Part shown: positions 8,801 through 16,263 of the stretch, one piece after another | Numbering within the stretch: position 1 is the stretch's first letter | Layout: every line of letters starts with the position of its first letter | From: Alphaproteobacteria bacterium | GTDB taxonomy: Bacteria > Pseudomonadota > Alphaproteobacteria > ATCC43930 > CGMCC-115725 | Assembly: GCA_018971215.1 (NCBI GenBank) | Contig: JAGXBG010000006.1 | Coordinates: forward strand, 1-32,723 | Length of the DNA: 32,723 nucleotides | Direction: 5' to 3' | Notes under the pieces: generated by a model | What the model was told of the DNA's origin: nothing | Database searches by the model: none | The model's input: only the letters and a program-made list of their open reading frames with translations | Program-made: the position numbers and the translations under genes

Positions 8801-9280
8801 CTCGCTCTGGTGCGCCGTGGTCGACGATTGACAGCCGTGATCGTCGCCGGCGATCGCCAGCACGCCGCCGTGTTTGGAGGTGCCGGCGAAATTGGCGTGC
8901 TTGAACGGGTCCATCGAGCGGTCGACGCCCGGCCCCTTGCCGTACCAGATGCCGAAAACGCCGTCGAACTTCGCCGTCGGATAGAGGTTGACCTGTTGGC
9001 TACCCCACAGCGCGGTGGCGGCGAGGTCTTCGTTGACGCCGGGCTGGAAATGGATGTCGTGGGCGGCAAGGTGGCTGCGCGCCTGGTGCAGCGCAGAATC
9101 GTAGACCGCGAGCGGCGAGCCGCGATAGCCCGAGATGAACCCCGCGGTCTTGAGGCCGGCGGCCTGGTCGCGCTCCTGCTGCAGCATCGGCAGGCGGACC
9201 AGCGCCTGCACGCCAGACAAGAAAACCCGCCCCGAGCGCAGGGTGTATTTGTCGTCCAGCGTGACTTGCGCGAGCGTCAT
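5801..9280 (-). CDS. Fused indolepyruvate ferredoxin oxidoreductase family protein
   Basis: The 1159-residue product joins, in one chain, what are separate IorA and IorB subunits in archaea. It oxidises 2-oxo acids from amino acids (arylpyruvates in characterised enzymes) to acyl-CoA, reducing ferredoxin. The N-terminal pyrimidine/TPP-binding domains occupy residues 1-620, with CAGCPHNTS near 430 and GIGCHFM after it. Cys-rich 4Fe-4S motifs follow near 630-670 (CEGCGDCSEKSNC; CNKDFSCLNGFC). The gamma domain begins near 730 (AGIGGTGVITVG), and the last 200 residues match the DUF6537 tail. The ATG at 9280 is preferred over the TTG upstream because MTLAQVTLDDKY is the usual beginning. It stands alone, transcribed toward the cupin-ctpA pair. 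Confidence 0.93.
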   Translation of the reverse strand: MTLAQVTLDDKYTLRSGRVFLSGVQALVRLPMLQQERDQAAGLKTAGFISGYRGSPLAVYDSALHQARSHLAAHDIHFQPGVNEDLAATALWGSQQVNLYPTAKFDGVFGIWYGKGPGVDRSMDPFKHANFAGTSKHGGVLAIAGDDHGCQSSTTAHQSEQMFLAAMMPLLNPATVQEYIDYGLYGFALSRFAGVWTGFKAISEAVESSASITIDPQRLRLTTPADFEMPPGGLNIRWPDTPLDQERRLHGPKMAAVAAFTRTNPLDRLVFAPLRARLGIMAAGKAYLDLRQALDDLGLSEAQCLKLGLRLYKVGMVWPLEADGARRFSDGLEEVFVVEEKRGFIEDQLMRALYNLDASRRPRIVGKTDESGAPLLPSAGELTPTMVAQALVTRLKRLDAATPEIEQRLQRLLSFEAVADAGHKSVRLPYFCAGCPHNTSTRVPEGSRALAGIGCHFMTIWMPRATSTYSHMGGEGAAWIGQAPFTEDKHVFQNLGDGTYSHSGLLAIRAAAVAGVNITYKILFNDAVAMTGGQPVEGQLSVGQIARQVAAEGAKQIVVVTDEPDKYPSGTFANDVTVRHRDELDAVQRELRDIAGLTILIYDQTCAAEKRRRRKRGTYPDPAKRVFINEAVCEGCGDCSEKSNCVAVKPLETEFGRKRTIDQSSCNKDFSCLNGFCPSFVTVHGGELRRLEAKHRQLRSIAEHVAALPPPAPKKLGEPYSILIAGIGGTGVITVGALLGMAAHLEGKGCSVLDFTGLAQKNGAVLSHVRLAPKPDDLHAVRVAAGGADLVLGCDMVVTASATALARIEHGVTRCVVNSDYQPTAAFVMNPDVDFETAALTKAIKNAAGESCTDFVDATGIATALLGDSIAANLFLLGYAVQRGLVPLSAAAIERAVELNGVAVEMNKHALAWGRLTAHDHARVEALVHPVSEATPQAPKGLAALVERRAAFLARYQDAGYAANYRDFVASVERAERARLGHGTTLAEAVAENLFKLMAYKDEYEVARLYTDGTFLKELRHQFAGNYRLQFHLAPPTFAKRDPVTGELQKRAFGPWAFTAFKLLARLKFLRGTSFDPFGRTPERRMERRLIDEYRAIVTELSANLTPANHNLAVEIARVPERIRGFGHVKERAIVVAKAREAALLAAFRAPAPAAHAAE

Positions 9281-9488
9281 TGGCCCGATGCCCGCCTCCC
9301 AAATGAGAGAGTAGGAACTCCCGGCGGGCAAAACAACGGCGAGACAGACAGGCTTACCGAATTACCGGCTTGGCCGGTGGGCGGAGATAAAACTTCGCGT
9401 CGGCCGCACTGAGGGAAAGTTCCGATCCGGCCGGCGCGAAGCACAAGGGTCTAGGACGAGAATCCGCTTATGCGGCGGCCCTTCGTAC

Positions 9489-9812
9489 TTACTTCACGTC
9501 GCCGGCGCGATCGGTGCCGAAGTCGCGGTCAAGCGAGTTCGGACCGTTCGTATGCGACTGGCCTTGCGGGCTCATCACGTCGCCGGCTCGATTGGTACCG
9601 AAGTCGCGGTCCGTCGAATTGGGGCCGTTCGAGTTGTTGATGCCCTGGGGGCTGACGTGTGCGGCGGAGTTGCCGCCGAAGCCGCCGGCGCCAGCACCCA
9701 TTCCACCACCGCCCCCTCCGCCGCCCCCTCCGCCCGGTCCGGCCAAAGCGAGCGGCGCACTCACCGCCAGCGCGGCGAGCGTCATGCAAGTCGACGCAGT
9801 CAGTCGTCGCAT
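9489..9812 (-). CDS. Small secreted protein with glycine tract and duplicated NGPNSxDRDFGT motif
   Basis: The 107-residue product begins with a typical Sec signal (MRRLTASTCMTLAALAVSAPLALA, likely cleaved after A24). Next comes PG followed by an almost uninterrupted run of glycines (residues 26-37), a Gly/Ala linker and two tandem 27-residue units (53-79 and 80-106) that match at 20 of 27 positions. Each unit carries NGPNSxDRDFGTxRAGDV, rich in Asn, Asp and Arg. No enzyme or known domain is visible. A cell-surface, matrix or ion-binding role is conceivable but unsupported. The start is firmly set by the strong ribosome binding site AAGGAGATACACG and the signal peptide; the ORF track's longer start is wrong. 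Confidence 0.85.
   Translation of the reverse strand: MRRLTASTCMTLAALAVSAPLALAGPGGGGGGGGGGGMGAGAGGFGGNSAAHVSPQGINNSNGPNSTDRDFGTNRAGDVMSPQGQSHTNGPNSLDRDFGTDRAGDVK
9495..9656 (-). repeat. Two tandem 81-bp in-frame repeats
   Basis: Units 9576-9656 and 9495-9575 encode the two 27-residue repeats of the Gly-tract protein. Both hold the shared stretch CCGAAGTCGCGGTC (plus strand). Divergence between the units suggests an old duplication under protein-level selection. Confidence 0.8.
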
Positions 9813-10164
9813 CGTGTATCTCCTTGCGGGTTGATGCGCACGTTCCTCCTGGAACGCGAGCCATCCGCCTCTGGAGGCGGACGGCTGTGGACGATATGAA
9901 GTCGCTACGGATGTGCGACCAGTGACAATTCGGCGTCGCGCGGTGAGACGCGATGCCACCTCATCGCCACAATTGTCGGCTCGCCAGCCGCGCCCCGTCG
10001 CGCTTCGACCGTCGCGATGGCCGGTCAGGACGTTCACGCACAACAAGACTTACTGGTGATCTTCCGCCTTTGCGGCCGCCTGCCCGGATGAGCCTGAGGC
10101 ATCAGTGATGCGCCATTGACGCCGCCTGCTGACCCGTGGCCATGTTCCGCCGGGCAGGGGAGGA
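9813..10164. other. Intergenic region between divergent genes, no gene seen
   Basis: These 352 bases separate the Gly-tract protein gene (minus) from the glycosyltransferase gene (plus) and must hold both promoters. I could not single out convincing -35/-10 pairs. GACAATT near 9923 and AATTGTC near 9969 form a 7-bp inverted pair about 40 bp apart, too short to interpret. The right end carries the purine-rich binding site AGGGGAGGA, very close to the ATG. Confidence 0.5.
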
Positions 10165-10929
10165 ATGGCGGAGTCGGCGAAGCTTTCTGCGCTGGTGGTG
10201 GCGCGCAACGAGGCGGCGCAGCTCGGCGCCTGTCTCGACGCGCTGCGGTTTGCCGACGAAATCGTCGTGCTGCTCGACCGTTCGACCGATGACTCGGCGG
10301 CGGTCGCGCGTGGTGCCGGCGCCAAGGTCGTCGAAGGGGCATGGGATCTTGAGGGGCCGCGCCGCAACGCCGGCTACGAGGCCTGCGCCGGTTCCTGGAT
10401 CCTCGAAGTCGACGCCGACGAGCGCGTCACGCCCGCGCTCGCAACCGAAATCGCCGCCACGCTGGCCGCGCCCAAAGCCGATTATTACCTCGTGCCGATG
10501 GCCAACCATATCGGCAGCCGGCTGGTGCGTTACGGCTGGGGCGCTTATAACGGCGTGGCTGCCAAGCCGGTGCTGTTCCGCAAAGGGGCGAAGCGCGTGC
10601 TTGGCGGCCGCGTCCATCCCAAGATCGAGCTCCACGGCAAGAGCCGCACCCTCGAGAACCCGATGCTGCACTTCGTCGACCGCGATTTCTCCGACATGTT
10701 CGCGCGGCTCAACCGCTATACCGATCTGGCGGCGCTCGACGCGCGCGACGCCGGCCGCACGCCGAACGTGGCGCAGGCCTTCCGCCGTTTCTGGAGCCGC
10801 GGCTGGAAAAGCTATGTCGCGCGCCGCGGCTATCGCGAAGGCGCTTACGGCATGGCGCTGGCGCTGTTCTCGGCGCTCTATCCGCTGCTGATCGAGCTCA
10901 AGCTGGCGACGCTGGGAGAGAAGGCATGA
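10165..10929 (+). CDS. Family 2 glycosyltransferase (lipopolysaccharide core type)
   Basis: The 254-residue product is a GT-A fold glycosyltransferase. The N-terminal strand SALVVARNEAAQLGACLDAL, the donor-site motif around D38 (LLDRSTDDS) and the metal-binding acidic motif VDADERV (82-88) are those of family 2 enzymes of the WaaE/KdtX group, which add a sugar to the lipopolysaccharide core. GRVHPKIELHG near residue 152 is also typical of this group. A hydrophobic segment near the C-terminus (ALALFSALYPLLIELKL) may associate with the membrane. Its last codon overlaps the next gene by 4 bp (ATGA), so it forms an operon with the TylF-type methyltransferase. The exact sugar and acceptor cannot be read from sequence. 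Confidence 0.87.
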   Translation: MAESAKLSALVVARNEAAQLGACLDALRFADEIVVLLDRSTDDSAAVARGAGAKVVEGAWDLEGPRRNAGYEACAGSWILEVDADERVTPALATEIAATLAAPKADYYLVPMANHIGSRLVRYGWGAYNGVAAKPVLFRKGAKRVLGGRVHPKIELHGKSRTLENPMLHFVDRDFSDMFARLNRYTDLAALDARDAGRTPNVAQAFRRFWSRGWKSYVARRGYREGAYGMALALFSALYPLLIELKLATLGEKA

Positions 10930-11675
10930 GCGAACGCCGGCCGCTGTCGTGGAGCGAACGGCTCTATCGCCGCTTTGCGCTCAAGTATCACGGCCGCTAT
11001 CTCATCACCGGCCTGCAGACGCGGGCGCGCGAGCGCAGTCTCGATTACATCGAGAAATACATGCGCGACGCGACCATTTTCGCCGATCGCTGGGACCTGC
11101 TGTCGTTCGCGCTCGGCGCGGCGGCGAAGGACGGCCTGGCGCTCGAATTCGGCGTCGCCGACGGCGGCAGCTTGCGGCATTTAACTGTCACTTCGGGCCG
11201 ACAGTTTCACGGCTTCGACAGTTTCGAGGGCCTGCCCGAGGCGTGGTCCGGCACCTTCGAGCGCGCGGGAAAATTCTCGCGCCAAGGCACGCTGCCGCAG
11301 GTGCCGGCGAACGTGACGCTGCACAAAGGTTGGTTCGACAAGACGCTGCCCGAATTCCTGCGCGCGCAGGCTGGGCCGGTCGCTTTCCTGCACGTCGATT
11401 GCGATCTCTATTCCTCGACCAAGATCATATTCGACCAACTCGCACCGCGGCTCGGACCTGGCGCGATCATCGTCTTCGACGAGTATTTCAACTATCCGAA
11501 CTGGGAACGCCACGAGTTCAAGGCGTTTCAGGAATTCGTCCGCGACAACGGCTTCTCGTATCGCTATCTCGGCTTCGCGCAGAAGAACGGCCACGTTGCG
11601 GTCAAACTCGGCGACAAAAGCGACACGGCGAAACGGCTCGCGGCCGAGAAGCTTAAAACGATCGTCGGCGACTAG
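10926..11675 (+). CDS. TylF/macrocin-type class I SAM-dependent methyltransferase
   Basis: The 249-residue product has a class I methyltransferase core of the TylF (macrocin O-methyltransferase) family: SAM-binding LALEFGVADGGSLR (71-84), FHGFDSFEGLPE (94-105), the metal and substrate acidic motifs HVDCDLYSSTK (156-166) and IIVFDEYFNYP (181-191). Family members methylate hydroxyls of sugars. Overlap with the glycosyltransferase start suggests that both act on the same envelope glycan, the methyltransferase perhaps capping a sugar. The stop TAG shares the palindrome CTAG with the stop of the convergent flavin reductase-like gene. The start ATG lies inside the ATGA overlap and is preceded by GAGAAGGC. 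Confidence 0.88.
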   Translation: MSERRPLSWSERLYRRFALKYHGRYLITGLQTRARERSLDYIEKYMRDATIFADRWDLLSFALGAAAKDGLALEFGVADGGSLRHLTVTSGRQFHGFDSFEGLPEAWSGTFERAGKFSRQGTLPQVPANVTLHKGWFDKTLPEFLRAQAGPVAFLHVDCDLYSSTKIIFDQLAPRLGPGAIIVFDEYFNYPNWERHEFKAFQEFVRDNGFSYRYLGFAQKNGHVAVKLGDKSDTAKRLAAEKLKTIVGD

Positions 11676-12313
11676 CCGCGATAGAGCGCTTCGGGAATTT
11701 CGGCCAGCGTCGACGGATGCAGCTGGTCTGGTGTCAGGCCATAGAATTTCTGGAAGCTCATGATCAGCGGCCGCCATTTGTCGGGATCGATGCGGTTCGG
11801 CTCGCCGTCCACCAATATCGCTTCGTCGATATGGGCGCAGCGGATGCGCACTTCGAAGGCGATCTGACGGCCGCGCCGCGCCGGGTCATTCTGCGCCAGC
11901 GGATAGACCGCTTCGACCGTCGCTTCGAGTTGCACCGGACATTCGCGCACGCGCGGCGCGGCGACGATCTCCGACGGATCGGGCGTCAGGCCGGCGAGCC
12001 CGAATTTGTCGCGCACGAAGCGATAGCCGCGGCGTAGCTTCACGGCGGGGACGGTTTCGGTGCCGGTGGTCTTGGCCAGGCGATTGACGGCGGCGACCTC
12101 GTTGACGCTCGGCAGATTGAGCACGCATTCGCGCGTCCGCAGCATGTTCTGCGGCGTCTGCGATGATGCCGCGAGGCCGAGCAGACAGCGCCAGCCCAGC
12201 CACCAGGCCGACGACATCGGCGCGAGATTGTAGGAGCCGTCGTCGTTAACAGTGCTGATCAACACGACCGGTGTGCCGAAATAGAGGATCGCGGGTTCGC
12301 AAGTGCGGTGCAT
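11672..12313 (-). CDS. Flavin reductase-like (split-barrel FMN-binding) protein
   Basis: The 213-residue product resembles flavin reductase-like domain proteins: ILYFGTPVVLISTVNDDGSYNLAPMSSAWWLGW near the N-terminus is the FMN-binding strand-loop of this family, followed by LGLAASSQTPQNMLRTRECVLNLPS. Such proteins bind FMN and either reduce it with NAD(P)H for a partner oxygenase or act alone; no partner is encoded nearby. A ribosome binding site AAAGGACGAATCG precedes the ATG. The gene overlaps the convergent methyltransferase gene by 4 bp at their stops. It may be cotranscribed with the upstream DUF3175 gene 83 bp away. Substrate unknown. Confidence 0.85.
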   Translation of the reverse strand: MHRTCEPAILYFGTPVVLISTVNDDGSYNLAPMSSAWWLGWRCLLGLAASSQTPQNMLRTRECVLNLPSVNEVAAVNRLAKTTGTETVPAVKLRRGYRFVRDKFGLAGLTPDPSEIVAAPRVRECPVQLEATVEAVYPLAQNDPARRGRQIAFEVRIRCAHIDEAILVDGEPNRIDPDKWRPLIMSFQKFYGLTPDQLHPSTLAEIPEALYRG

Positions 12314-12396
12314 CGATTCGTCCTTTCGTTGTCGGACGAACGCTGCCGTGCCGGCGATGCAATTTCACTCCGCTGCTTGCCGCCGAATTCAGCGGC

Positions 12397-12714
12397 TCAA
12401 TCGCGCCCGTAGAGCTTACGCAGTTCGAGCTTGGCGCGCTGCAGCACCGTCTTTTGTGCCGCGGGCAAATTGCGTCCGGCGCGGTTGATGTAGAAGTTGA
12501 GCATCGACATCGCCGACTGGAACGGCCCCGCCTTGCGGCGCGCGCTCTTTTCGGCGGAGCGGCTGAGCGAGCGCGCGATGCGCTTCGGATCGCGCCAGGT
12601 GAAGACGTCACGGTCGAGATCGAGTGCGTAACTCGTTTGCGTCACCCGCTGCGACCAGCGTTTTGTGCCGCTACGCGGCTGCCGGGATGCAGTACGCCCT
12701 TTGGTGGCCAGCAT
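12397..12714 (-). CDS. DUF3175 family protein
   Basis: The 105-residue basic product matches the DUF3175 pattern: TKRWSQRVTQTSYALDL, then DVFTWRDPKRIARSLSRSAE and RKAGPFQSAMSMLNFYINRAGRNLPA, ending in a charged helix. The family is widespread in alphaproteobacteria and has no assigned function. There is no signal or membrane segment, so it is cytosolic; the high Arg/Lys content would allow nucleic acid contact, but that is inference only. GAGGTCAGATC precedes the ATG. It sits between the flavin reductase-like gene and the PAP2 gene, all on the minus strand. Confidence 0.8.
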   Translation of the reverse strand: MLATKGRTASRQPRSGTKRWSQRVTQTSYALDLDRDVFTWRDPKRIARSLSRSAEKSARRKAGPFQSAMSMLNFYINRAGRNLPAAQKTVLQRAKLELRKLYGRD

Positions 12715-12759
12715 GATCTGACCTCGCGTTCTCGACGGTCGGACGCGTGACGCTCGCGC

Positions 12760-13311
12760 CTACAAGATGCGCGTCACGATACGGTCCGCCCAGGTGCCTT
12801 CCCAATAAAGCCAACGCACGACGCCGGCGGCGACAATTCCCGTGACGGCTCCGCCGAGCACGTCCGTCAAGTAATGCGTTCCGACATAAATGCGCGATGC
12901 GCAGACCAACAAAGCGCCAATTGCGAAGCCGAGCGCTCGCCTTTGCCATCCATGAAACAGGAAAGCGGCGGCAATCGCGACCGTTGCGGTGGCGTGATCG
13001 GACGGAAACGACCAGTCGCTACTCCGACCGATGATCAGATGCGTTAGGCCGGCGTCATAGGGGCGAACCCGGTGCACGAACAGAAGAACGATCTGGTTTA
13101 GCGCAAGCCCGATCAGGAAGGAGAGTCCGGCGGCGACGCAGGTATGCCGGACACGAAGTCTTTCATGCTTGCTCCACCATTGCAGGACGACGAGCAGCAC
13201 AAGGAGAGGAACGCCGAAATGGCTTGCCGCGATCATAAGCGGGTCGAGCAGAGTGCCGCTGCCGGCCGGCGCATTGATCCATCGCGTGATGGCTTGATCC
13301 ATTGGACCCAT
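12760..13311 (-). CDS. PAP2-family membrane phosphatase
   Basis: The 183-residue product is an integral membrane phosphatase of the PAP2 (phosphatidic acid phosphatase type 2) group, acting on lipid phosphates such as undecaprenyl pyrophosphate or phosphatidic acid. About five hydrophobic helices are visible. The three-part active site is present: RVRP (81-84), SFPSDH (101-106, with Asp where Gly is commoner in PSGH) and SRIYVGTHYLTD (139-150), with the catalytic His pair at 106 and 147. I start at the ATG at 13311, two bases after the stop of the aspartoacylase-like gene; the ATG at 13302 is an alternative. The long ORF-track version is a read-through in another frame of that gene. Confidence 0.85.
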   Translation of the reverse strand: MGPMDQAITRWINAPAGSGTLLDPLMIAASHFGVPLLVLLVVLQWWSKHERLRVRHTCVAAGLSFLIGLALNQIVLLFVHRVRPYDAGLTHLIIGRSSDWSFPSDHATATVAIAAAFLFHGWQRRALGFAIGALLVCASRIYVGTHYLTDVLGGAVTGIVAAGVVRWLYWEGTWADRIVTRIL

Positions 13312-13313
13312 CG

Positions 13314-14261
13314 TTACCCGGTATAGCGCCCGAGCCGCACCGCGGTCTGGCCGCGCGCGAGGCGCATCGACGGCATTACCAGCACGCAATCGTCGTAGGG
13401 CGTGACAACGGCGCGACCGCCGTCGCGTGCGATTTCGGTACCGGCCTTGGAAATAACCTCGAGGCCGCGATAGGGCACGGCGAAGCGGAAGTCGTCGCTC
13501 GTCACCGTCACCGCTTCGGTGACGTCGATGACGCGCTGCGGCGGATACTGGCCGAGTCCATACGCGGCGGCTGGCGGCAGATCGATCGCGCCGCACGCCG
13601 CCAACAGACGATAGCAGGTCGCGGTTGCCAAATCGGCGGCGCGTTTTTCCCAATGCTGGCCGCATTCGACCAAGAGCGCCGTCTTGGGCGACGCCGGATC
13701 CGCGAAGGCGCCGTAATCGCGTAGCCGCGGTCCGGCGGCGTGGCCGCGGTCGCGCACGATCACTTCCGGCGTGCCGATCCGCCGCGCCAACGCGACGCTT
13801 TTCTCGACCATGCCGGCGAGAATCAGCGGCGTGTCGCCGAACTGCATCGAATGAAGGTCGAGCAGGATATCGGCGGCGTCGAAGACCGAGCGCAACACGC
13901 GCGCGCGCATCAGCTCGATGCTGTGCCGCTTGCCGTCGAGCGTGGCCCGATCCCAGACGCGGTTCATGTCTTCGTCGACATAACGCGACGCGTTGGGCTC
14001 GGCCGGATCGAAGCTGCGATAAGCCTCGACGTTGCAGAAGACGAAGGTGAGAGTGCCGCGCGCCGGCACGACGTTGTCGCGCAACAGACGATCGAGCGCA
14101 ACCGCGCCGCAGAGCTCGTTGCCGTGCATCAGGGCGTTGAGCACGACGTGCGGTCCCGGCGCATGGGCACGGAACGTCATGACATAGGGGACGCCGGTAT
14201 TGCCGGCGGCGTAGCGCCCGAGATCGGGCGCTTCGATCTCGATCGGCATCCACTCGGCCAT
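13314..14261 (-). CDS. Succinylglutamate desuccinylase/aspartoacylase-family amidohydrolase
   Basis: The 315-residue product is a zinc-dependent M14-type deacylase. Ligands are visible: H46 and E49 in LMHGNE, and H137 in LLDLHSMQF. YVDEDMNRVW (95-104) is the conserved Arg-bearing motif for binding the substrate carboxylate. Family members hydrolyse N-acyl amino acids or their amides. It begins 5 bp after the argE stop and its stop is 2 bp before PAP2, so the three are an operon. Two N-acyl amino acid hydrolases in a row suggest degradation or recycling of N-acylated amino acids. The start at 14261 is the first ATG after argE; 14249 is an alternative. The ORF track's longer start is out of context. 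Confidence 0.85.
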   Translation of the reverse strand: MAEWMPIEIEAPDLGRYAAGNTGVPYVMTFRAHAPGPHVVLNALMHGNELCGAVALDRLLRDNVVPARGTLTFVFCNVEAYRSFDPAEPNASRYVDEDMNRVWDRATLDGKRHSIELMRARVLRSVFDAADILLDLHSMQFGDTPLILAGMVEKSVALARRIGTPEVIVRDRGHAAGPRLRDYGAFADPASPKTALLVECGQHWEKRAADLATATCYRLLAACGAIDLPPAAAYGLGQYPPQRVIDVTEAVTVTSDDFRFAVPYRGLEVISKAGTEIARDGGRAVVTPYDDCVLVMPSMRLARGQTAVRLGRYTG

Positions 14262-14266
14262 GACGC

Positions 14267-15421
14267 TCAGCGCGCGCAGCGTTCCAGCAACCGCTGAACG
14301 AACGCCTCGCATTGCTTCACCTGGTCGAGGGCGATGAATTCGTCCGGCCGGTGCGCCTGTTCGATCGAGCCCGGTCCGCAGATCACGGTCGGAATGCCGC
14401 CCTGCTGATAAAGCCCGCCTTCGGTGGTGTAGCTCACCTTGCCGGTGGCGTTGGCGCCCGACAGCGCCTGCGCGAGCTGCGCGATCTCGGCGTCGGGCGC
14501 TGTCGACAGCGGCGGCGTGACGTTGAGCTCGTCGAATTCGATGGCGGTATCGCCGCTCACCGCGCGCATCTCGGGCAACAAACCCCGGGCGAAACGCTCG
14601 ATCTCGGCGCGCACGGCGCCGGCATCGTCGCCCGGCAGGTCGCGGATCTCGAACTCGAAGCGGCAATCGCGCGGCACGATGTTGAGCGCCGTGCCGCCTT
14701 GGATGGTGCCGACGTGGATGGTGCTGTAGGGCGGCGTGAAGTCGGCGTCGAATGGGCCGTCCTTGCGCCGCTGGCGCGCCATCGCCTTGAGATGGGCGAC
14801 GATCTCGGCCGCGGTCTCGACGGCGTTGACGCCGACATGGGCGAGCGCCGAATGGCTTTCGTGGCCGCGCACGCGGCAGGCGTAGCTGTGCTTGCCCTTG
14901 TTGGCGATCACCGGCTGCATCATCGTCGGCTCGCCGATGATGCAGAGCCGCGGCTTCACCTGGCGTTTCGCCAGCGCGGCGATCAACGGCCGCACGCCGA
15001 GGCAGCCGATTTCCTCGTCGTAGGTGATGCCGAGGTGGATCGGCGTCTTGAGCGTGGCGGCGACGAAATCGGGCACCAGCGCCAGCGCGACGGCGATGAA
15101 GCTCTTCATGTCCGAGCTGCCGCGGGCGTAAAGCCGGTCGTCCTTCTCGATCGCCGTGAACGGCTCGGAATGCCAGTCCTGACCGTCGACCGGCACGACG
15201 TCGCTGTGACCCGACAGTAGAATGCCGGGCTTGTCCTCCGGACCGATGGTGGCGAACAAGTTGGCCTTGCGGCGCGTTGCGTCGAACACCAGCTCGGACT
15301 TGATGCCGAAGCCGTCGAGCCAGTCGCGCGCGAATTCGATCAGCGCCAGGTTGCTTTCGCGGCTGGTGGTGTCGAACCTCACGAGCTTGCGGATCATCGC
15401 GACCGGCGACAGTGTCTTCAT
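14267..15421 (-). CDS. argE: Acetylornithine deacetylase (M20 family)
   Basis: The 384-residue product hydrolyses N-acetylornithine to ornithine in arginine biosynthesis, in the cytosol, with two zinc ions. Metal-site motifs are complete: GHSDVVP (H72, D74), ARGSSDMKSF (D104) and TYDEEIGCLG (catalytic E136, ligand E137). IIGEPTMMQP and the later EGGLYQQGGIPTVICGPG are typical of ArgE rather than DapE. The length is normal. The start at 15421 lacks a strong ribosome binding site. It leads a tight run with the aspartoacylase-like and PAP2 genes, and lies 61 bp downstream of nadK. A related N-acyl amino acid deacetylase activity cannot be excluded. Confidence 0.9.
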   Translation of the reverse strand: MKTLSPVAMIRKLVRFDTTSRESNLALIEFARDWLDGFGIKSELVFDATRRKANLFATIGPEDKPGILLSGHSDVVPVDGQDWHSEPFTAIEKDDRLYARGSSDMKSFIAVALALVPDFVAATLKTPIHLGITYDEEIGCLGVRPLIAALAKRQVKPRLCIIGEPTMMQPVIANKGKHSYACRVRGHESHSALAHVGVNAVETAAEIVAHLKAMARQRRKDGPFDADFTPPYSTIHVGTIQGGTALNIVPRDCRFEFEIRDLPGDDAGAVRAEIERFARGLLPEMRAVSGDTAIEFDELNVTPPLSTAPDAEIAQLAQALSGANATGKVSYTTEGGLYQQGGIPTVICGPGSIEQAHRPDEFIALDQVKQCEAFVQRLLERCAR

Positions 15422-15482
15422 GATGTCACTATGCCCCAGCGCCGACTGGCCGCGCTAGGCTGCACTGGCGTTCCGCCGGCGA

Positions 15483-16253
15483 TCAGGTCGCAAACTGCTC
15501 CTTCATCACCCGTTCGGCGAAATTGTGCTCGGGGTCGAACAGCAGGGTGAAGGAGACGTCGAGCGTCTGGCGCACGTCGACCGACAGCACGTCGTGCACC
15601 TCGGTATAGTCGGCGGCGACGGTCACCGGTCGGCGCTCGGCCTCGAGCGTCTCGAAGCGGAAGCGCGCGGTCTGCGGCAACAAAGCGCCGCGCCAGCGCC
15701 GCGGCCGGAACGTGCTCACCGGCGTCAGCGCCACGAGGTTCGAACCCAGAGGAACGATCGGCCCGTGCGCCGACAGGTTGTAGGCGGTGCTGCCGATCGG
15801 CGTCGCCACCAGCACGCCGTCGGCCATCAGCTCGGGCAACCGCACCTGATCGTCGACGATGATGCGCACCTTGGCGACCTGGCGGCCTTGGCGCGTGAGC
15901 GAGACCTCGTTGATAGCGAGCGCGCTGTGCGTTTGGCCGCGCGCGTCGCGCGCCGTCATCTCGAGCGGATTGATCGCGATCGGCTCGGCGCGCGCGATGC
16001 GCTCCTTGAGGCCGTCAGGGTCGTAGTTGTTCATCAGGAAGCCGACGCTGCCGCGATGCATGCCATAGAACGGCACCTTGCGGTCGAGGTAGCGGTGCAG
16101 CGTTTCGAGCATGAAGCCGTCGCCGCCGAGCGCGACGACGATGTCGGCCTGCTCGGGCGCGACGCCGCCATAGCGGCGCTTCAGCTCGGCGAGCGCCTTT
16201 TGCGCCTCGGGCGCCTCGCTGGCGGCGAAGCCTATGGAGCGGTCCGTACTCAC
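15483..16253 (-). CDS. nadK: NAD kinase
   Basis: The 256-residue product phosphorylates NAD to NADP with ATP or polyphosphate. The diagnostic GGDG (43-46, in [11 protein letters not shown]), the NE motif ([10 protein letters not shown]) and the conserved glycine-rich [23 protein letters not shown] are all present. It is slightly shorter than enterobacterial forms, as usual for alphaproteobacteria. The start appears to be a GTG at 16253, 10 bp after the moaA stop; no ATG lies upstream in frame before the moaA end, and no clear ribosome binding site is seen. It is probably cotranscribed with moaA. Confidence 0.93.
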   Translation of the reverse strand: MSTDRSIGFAASEAPEAQKALAELKRRYGGVAPEQADIVVALGGDGFMLETLHRYLDRKVPFYGMHRGSVGFLMNNYDPDGLKERIARAEPIAINPLEMTARDARGQTHSALAINEVSLTRQGRQVAKVRIIVDDQVRLPELMADGVLVATPIGSTAYNLSAHGPIVPLGSNLVALTPVSTFRPRRWRGALLPQTARFRFETLEAERRPVTVAADYTEVHDVLSVDVRQTLDVSFTLLFDPEHNFAERVMKEQFAT

Positions 16254-16263
16254 GATCGCGGAT

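Noticed and set aside
7517-9412. 631-residue plus-strand ORF opposite the indolepyruvate ferredoxin oxidoreductase gene
   Set aside because: It is Arg/Ala/Asp/His-rich with no domain and mirrors the high-GC codon pattern of the real gene on the other strand. The same applies to 6185..7492, 25364..26713, 26877..28079 and 28711..29796.
12760-14253. 497-residue ORF fusing an Arg-rich segment to the PAP2 domain
   Set aside because: The first 310 residues are a shadow frame of the aspartoacylase-like gene. The membrane phosphatase starts at 13311.
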